From the NCBI GenBank assembly GCA_003105035.1, contig PQAL01000037.1, positions 69,999 to 133,998 on the forward strand: 64,000 nucleotides of DNA. The letters are read 5' to 3'. The position numbers and the translations under genes are program-made. The notes beneath the pieces were generated by a model. The model made no database searches and was not told the origin of the DNA. It worked only from the letters and a program-made list of their open reading frames with translations. This document shows, one piece after another, positions 59,852 to 64,000 of this stretch (position 1 is its first letter; each line of letters begins with the position of its first letter). This stretch comes from Anaerolineales bacterium. GTDB taxonomy: Bacteria > Chloroflexota > Anaerolineae > Anaerolineales > UBA4823.

Positions 59852-60496
59852 CTACTCCTTGGGTATCAATCCTAATTCGCGCCCTTTATTAATGGCAGCG
59901 ACCCGTGGTGAAACGCCCTCGACCCTATCCACAGCCAACTTATCACAAATAATGACGAGAACATTCCTTACTCTTTTTTCTGAAACACCTAGATTCTTCG
60001 CAATCGTGTCAGTTGACAAGCCCTGGGAGAGCAGATTGAGCACCGATAATTCTCTAGGTGTCAGCTTATCCAAATCATTATCCACGATTTTATCGGCCAC
60101 TGCGGGGGAGAAAAATTTACCACCCATGTAAAGTGCCCTGATCGCCTGTGGAATGCTTAATGAGAAATCATCAGACTTGAGCATGTACCCGCTGGCTCCG
60201 GCCTTGACCAATTCACGCACCCAAAGCCCGTCATCGTAGCCTGTCAAGATCAAGACTTTTACGTTTGGATGCTGCTCGTGAAGGGTTTTTACAGTGGATA
60301 TTGGGTCAAAGGTATCAGCTGTCATTCCTAAATCAACGATCGCGACATCGGGCTTATTGTCCCGGACCAATTTCAGCAACTGCGATCCCTGGTTGGATGT
60401 GGCTACCAGCTCAATATCTGGATATCCTTTGAGCAAATCTGTAAGGGCTTTTAGGATCAGGTGATGATCGTCAATGGCAATTACCCGAATGGTCAT
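59852..60496 (-). CDS. NarL/LuxR-type response regulator, ComA-like
   Basis: 214 residues. Receiver domain (1-120) has acidic pocket D9-D10, phospho-acceptor D55 (VAIVDLGM), LTGYDD with the conserved Thr, and Lys in GYMLKSDD. The C-terminal LuxR-type HTH (about 145-205) is LTPRELSVLNLLSQGLSTDTIAKNLGVSEKRVRN. This matches Bacillus ComA (214 aa) in length and domain order. It lies upstream of the peptide gene, with which it shares a strand. It is the best candidate to bind the GGGACA-N2-TGTCCC boxes. Confidence 0.85.
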   Translation of the reverse strand: MTIRVIAIDDHHLILKALTDLLKGYPDIELVATSNQGSQLLKLVRDNKPDVAIVDLGMTADTFDPISTVKTLHEQHPNVKVLILTGYDDGLWVRELVKAGASGYMLKSDDFSLSIPQAIRALYMGGKFFSPAVADKIVDNDLDKLTPRELSVLNLLSQGLSTDTIAKNLGVSEKRVRNVLVIICDKLAVDRVEGVSPRVAAINKGRELGLIPKE

Positions 60497-60998
60497 TTAC
60501 GCCTCGGTTATATTTCTGGGTAATAAGAATATGGAGGGAAAGAAGGCAGGCATCGAACTACCAATAATAGTAATTTCTATCGCCGACAAAAGCCATCTAA
60601 ATCACGATTTCAGGTACCAATAATTGATATTTCTTCCTATATGCCTATTTATTTTACTTGTTTAGTCCTGTTTTTGGAAGGTAGCAGGATGACGCACAAT
60701 AGATATTGTTGGTCAGGGTTTGCGGACTCTGCGTTGTTGCCAAGCTGTTTTAAGGCAATTTACTCAAGAAAATGATGACTAACAACCTGATGACCAGGAT
60801 TAAAGCGCTTTGGTAGAATGCATAACCTAACGTTTAATAATCTTCCTGATACACTTGATCCCATACAATTTTCGAAGATGAAGATCATGATTATGGAGAA
60901 AAATTATTTGACGCTAATACGATAAAATGTAATAATATATAACTATTAGATTAAATCCACCAAGTTGGTCATAATTTCTCCAAGTATCATTGGTAAAA
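60497..60998. other. AT-rich divergent spacer
   Basis: Upstream region of the response-regulator gene (minus strand) and of the + strand genes that follow. No operator box of the GGGACA type was found here, so the regulator gene itself does not appear to be under the same control. Confidence 0.4.
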
Positions 60999-61262
60999 AT
61001 GGATCATGTAAACGCGGATATATCAACCATAGAAGAGACATCAGATTTATTAAAGCTACCACACTCATTTATTATAGAACCTGGCTCAGGAGGACAAATT
61101 CCCTGTCAAGAAAGTTGGCCGTCATTAGCGCTTTCAACGGAAATCCATTAACTAGAAGTCAGGAAAGATGACGAGATTGAAATACGTGCGTTAATTGAGC
61201 GATGGTTCAATGGTCAAGTTAGGAAAATTACTGTGAAAGATCACAATGAACTGGATGAATGA
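60999..61262 (+). pseudogene. 88-codon frame interrupted by one in-frame stop
   Basis: ATG 60999 opens a frame MDHVNADISTIEETSDLLKL continuing to a TAA at 61149. The same frame then continues as LEVRKDDEIEIRALIERW, with a lysine-rich tail, to TGA 61260, giving a coherent charged C-terminus. Either a small gene was broken by a nonsense mutation or only the first 50 codons are used. It lies 57 nt before the AlbA_2 gene and may have been its operon partner. Confidence 0.4.
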
Positions 61263-61319
61263 GTAGCCTAACCTAAACTAACTGTAAAATATCTCTCTAT
61301 CACCTCGAAGGAAGACTGT

Positions 61320-62513
61320 GTGGATACTAATAGCTTTGAAAATCTTCTGAATGAAAGCGAAAGCAATTATCTAGACTTCAAGCAAGATCAATACCGATTC
61401 GACGGTGCAACAGAAGAAGAAAAGAGTGAGATTTTAAAGGATATCCTCGCTTTCGTGAACGCTTGGAGACGAACAGATGCCTATATCCTTATTGGTGTTC
61501 GCGAAGTTATCGGAGGACGTAGCCAGGTTGTTGGAATCTCAACGCATATCGACGACGCTTCTATTCAACAATTTGTTAACAGTAAAGTACAGAAGCCTAT
61601 CTCTTTCTCCTACACTGCTTTTGAGTTTGAAGGCAAGCAGGTAGGCATTATTCATATTCCAATACAAGAAAGACCCTTCTACATAAAACAGAAATACGGC
61701 AAGATAAAGCCACATACAGTCTATTTGCGTAGGGGTAGTTCAACAGACGAGGCAGAACCGGATGAAATTGCCCAAATGGGAGTTGCATCTGTCAACAATG
61801 TGCTAGCGCAAACTCCAGCGATTGATTGCGAATTTGCCAATCCCATTGCACGAAAATTATATGGAAAAGAAATAGAGGTGACTTCTACAGTATTGGAAGT
61901 AAATAGCCCTATTCCCAATTTCTCCCCTCGGCAAAATTCTTTAGGTATTACAAGCATTACAAACAGCCCCAACCGTAGTTATTACCGTGATCTTTACAAG
62001 TACTATGATTGTAAATATTTGCTTAAAGCAATTAGCTTAAGATTATTTAATACGGGTTCTGTAACCGCCTTTAATGCACGTGTTGAGATAAATATTGCAA
62101 TAGATGATTTATTATTTATAACGAAGAGTGATCTTCCAAAACGGCCTCGAAAGTTTCTCGATTACTTAACTCCGCTGAGTGAGAGAGTGTCCATCCCGGC
62201 TATGGATCAACTTGGATCCCGCCTATGGATTGGTAAGAATGGTGCAGGTTGGATTATCACAATCAACTTTGGCAGCATACAACCAAAAGCGGAGGACTGG
62301 TTGGAAGAACCTATCTATATTGGTTCCAGAATACCACAAGACGTTCATCTTGAGGCAGTAATTTACGCCGACAATGCCTCGAATCCTATTCGTGTCCCGC
62401 TATGTATACGCTTTCAAACGGAACAATTAGTTCGAACTATAGAGGATATAGAATTAGAGCACGAGGCAATCATCAAGAAAGAGTTAGACGAATTCCTATC
62501 TGATGATGAATAA
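61320..62513 (+). CDS. AlbA_2 (Schlafen-like) domain protein, second copy
   Basis: 397 residues from GTG 61320 (GAAGGAAGA upstream). The AlbA_2 domain at about residues 8-145 has ESNYLDFKQDQYRFDG, ILAFVNAWRRTDAYILIGVRE and HTVYLRRGSSTDEAEPDEIAQM, a fuller set of family landmarks than the copy at 50.2 kb. The C-terminal about 250 residues form a beta-rich domain. Such proteins are found with restriction-modification and abortive-infection genes, and here the next gene is a DNA methyltransferase. Confidence 0.85.
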   Translation: MDTNSFENLLNESESNYLDFKQDQYRFDGATEEEKSEILKDILAFVNAWRRTDAYILIGVREVIGGRSQVVGISTHIDDASIQQFVNSKVQKPISFSYTAFEFEGKQVGIIHIPIQERPFYIKQKYGKIKPHTVYLRRGSSTDEAEPDEIAQMGVASVNNVLAQTPAIDCEFANPIARKLYGKEIEVTSTVLEVNSPIPNFSPRQNSLGITSITNSPNRSYYRDLYKYYDCKYLLKAISLRLFNTGSVTAFNARVEINIAIDDLLFITKSDLPKRPRKFLDYLTPLSERVSIPAMDQLGSRLWIGKNGAGWIITINFGSIQPKAEDWLEEPIYIGSRIPQDVHLEAVIYADNASNPIRVPLCIRFQTEQLVRTIEDIELEHEAIIKKELDEFLSDDE

Positions 62514-62548
62514 TTCCTCCTTAACCAAAGCTTAGCGTAAGGATTCCT

Positions 62549-64000
62549 ATGCCCACACTCGACTGGATCGGCAAAAAAGCCGTCTTGAACCACCACAACG
62601 AAGTCCCCTTCCACCTACTGCGCTGCGATCCGGAACTATCTGTCGGCGAGGCCAGCGGGAACCTGCTGGTGCAGGGCGATAACCTACTAGCGCTGAAAGC
62701 CCTGCTTCCTTACTACTCCGGCCAGGTGAAGTGCATTTACATCGACCCTCCGTATAACACCGGGAACGAGGGCTGGGTTTATAACGACAACGTCAACAGC
62801 CCTGAAATGCGCGATTGGCTTGGGAGAGCGGTGGGCAGCGAGGCTGAAGATTTATCGCGCCACGATAAATGGCTGTGCATGATGTATCCTCGCCTACTCT
62901 TACTTCGAGAGATGCTGAGCGATGACGGCAGTTTATGGATGAGCTTAGATGACAATGAAATGCATAATGCCAGAGGAATATTAGATGAAATCTTCGGGGC
63001 AAACAATTTCATCACAACTGTAATTTGGGAAAAGAATTACTCACCCAAGAGTACTGCAAAACATTTGTCCGCGAATCATGACTTCATCCTGGTATATGCA
63101 AAGAATTCCAGTAAATGGCAGAGAAACTTGCTACCTCGCTCCGAGGAACAAGATAACAGGTATCGAAATCCAGATAACGACACAAGAGGCATGTGGAAAC
63201 CAGGTGGATTAGATGCGCGGAATTATTATAGCGAAGGGACCTACCCAATAACCACACCATCAGGAAGGGTGATTTCTGGGCCACCTAGGGGGTCCTATTG
63301 GAGGGTATCATTCCAGAAATTAATGGCATTGGATGCAGACAACCGCATCTGGTGGGGTGAAAACGGAGATAACGTCCCTTCAATAAAACGATTTTTATCT
63401 GAAGTACGGCAAGGTGTAGTTCCTGAGACAATTTGGACGTATGAAGAGGTAGGGCATACACAAGAAGCTAAACAACAAATTGTTCGCATATTACCAGATG
63501 CAGCAAATGTCTTTAATACCCCTAAACCCACACGTCTGATTGAACGGGTAATTCAAATAGCATCAAACCCTGGTGATTTAATTTTGGATTCATTCGCAGG
63601 AAGTGGCACAACCGGACAGGCATCGATTAGGTTGAATAGGAAATTTATTCTTGTTGAAATTGATACTGTAATTGCCTCAACAATAACACGTAAGCGTTTA
63701 CAACAGGTTATTCAAGGATATGCTTGGCTGGATCAAAGAGGCAACTCACATCAAGAAGAAGGCCTAGGTGGAGATTTTCGCTACTGCGAACTTGGCCCGA
63801 CCCTCTTTGATGCCTATGGTCAAATCAGATTGGAAGTCGTCTTTTCAGACTTGGCCCGGCACGTTTTCTTTACTGAAACCGGTCAGCCCTTGCCTGGCGG
63901 AGAAGATGAAAACGCTCTCCTAGGCGTGTGCAATGGAACCGCCATCTACCTGCTCTACAACGGTGTAATGCACGATTCGGACAACGTGCTCACGCCACAA
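62549..64000 (+). CDS. Type III-like (Mod) site-specific DNA methyltransferase, partial
   Basis: At least 484 residues, continuing beyond the window. ATG 62549 has AAGGA 7 nt upstream. N6-adenine/N4-cytosine MTase of the beta class: catalytic IYIDPPYNTGNEG near residue 72 precedes the SAM-binding motif LILDSFAGSGTTGQASIRLN near residue 345. RWLCMMYPRLLLLREML-like and SLDDNEMHNARGILDEIFG segments are typical of type III Mod. A Res helicase-nuclease would be expected downstream, outside the window. Confidence 0.92.
   Translation, partial: MPTLDWIGKKAVLNHHNEVPFHLLRCDPELSVGEASGNLLVQGDNLLALKALLPYYSGQVKCIYIDPPYNTGNEGWVYNDNVNSPEMRDWLGRAVGSEAEDLSRHDKWLCMMYPRLLLLREMLSDDGSLWMSLDDNEMHNARGILDEIFGANNFITTVIWEKNYSPKSTAKHLSANHDFILVYAKNSSKWQRNLLPRSEEQDNRYRNPDNDTRGMWKPGGLDARNYYSEGTYPITTPSGRVISGPPRGSYWRVSFQKLMALDADNRIWWGENGDNVPSIKRFLSEVRQGVVPETIWTYEEVGHTQEAKQQIVRILPDAANVFNTPKPTRLIERVIQIASNPGDLILDSFAGSGTTGQASIRLNRKFILVEIDTVIASTITRKRLQQVIQGYAWLDQRGNSHQEEGLGGDFRYCELGPTLFDAYGQIRLEVVFSDLARHVFFTETGQPLPGGEDENALLGVCNGTAIYLLYNGVMHDSDNVLTPQ

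Noticed and set aside
61320..62513. ATP-dependent helix-turn-helix transcription regulator (older annotation style for this family)
   Set aside because: Only the AlbA_2 domain is visible and no winged-helix DNA-binding domain is recognisable at the C-terminus.

Overview
ORGANISM. The gene set suggests an environmental bacterium, most likely Chloroflexota of the Anaerolineae type. Signs of this are a DppB-DppC fusion permease, Thr/Pro-rich linkers in secreted proteins, a Tad/Flp pilus locus, a TolB-like propeller anti-sigma protein, and DUF6166 and DUF6573-type proteins. This is inferred from gene content only; there is no rRNA or marker gene in the window.

LAYOUT. 1-8.1 kb looks like chromosome: a dipeptide/oligopeptide ABC operon with a TetR regulator, a DinB-like protein and an enolase-superfamily enzyme. 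8.4-50 kb looks like an integrative/conjugative element. It holds a large serine recombinase (9.0-10.7), an ECF sigma/anti-sigma pair, a leftward recombination operon (OB-fold protein, SWIM-Rad52 fusion, SSB, DUF6166, small zinc proteins, RadC; 19.6 to 14.3), and an AT-rich cargo of LRR, DUF2971 and HEPN-motif proteins (20-23.7). Next come a complete Tad pilus operon headed by a giant VirB4/HerA-type ATPase (36.3 to 24.0) and a set of membrane/secreted transfer-like proteins ending in an SSB-like gene (49.6 to 44.0). Between the last two blocks sits foreign DNA: an AT-rich ABC exporter with TetR, and a corrinoid/methyltransferase pair. It is flanked by a decayed integrase end, a truncated virB4 copy and a duplicated promoter. 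50-54.6 kb is a row of defence-type genes (AlbA_2, DUF4365, proline-rich peptide plus TIR), and the genes are separated by about 128-bp imperfect palindromes resembling integron attC sites. 60.5-64 kb carries another AlbA_2 gene and the start of a Mod-type DNA methyltransferase.

THE SYSTEM THAT STANDS OUT. At 56.0-60.5 kb there is a leftward cluster: a NarL/LuxR-type response regulator, a 58-residue peptide ending in GWWSVI, an isoprenyl-synthase-like protein with two Asp-rich motifs, and a polytopic PDZ-GAF histidine kinase. This is the parts list of the Bacillus ComQXPA quorum-sensing system (ComA-X-Q-P here), in which ComQ prenylates a Trp of the ComX peptide.

The peptide gene is preceded by two palindromes of the form GGGACA-NN-TGTCCC, 23 bp centre to centre. 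The same tandem boxes, again 22-23 bp apart, recur at only four other places in the window: before the SSB-like/transfer operon (49.7 kb), before the virB4/Tad operon (36.5 kb), before the OB/Rad52 operon (19.85 kb), and beside the recombinase (8.75 kb), where they face a structured stretch without an ORF. The simplest reading is that a prenyl-peptide quorum sensor controls recombination, Tad-pilus/transfer genes and a candidate small RNA of a mobile element through one shared operator. The box-regulator link is inference. The box pattern itself is directly visible.
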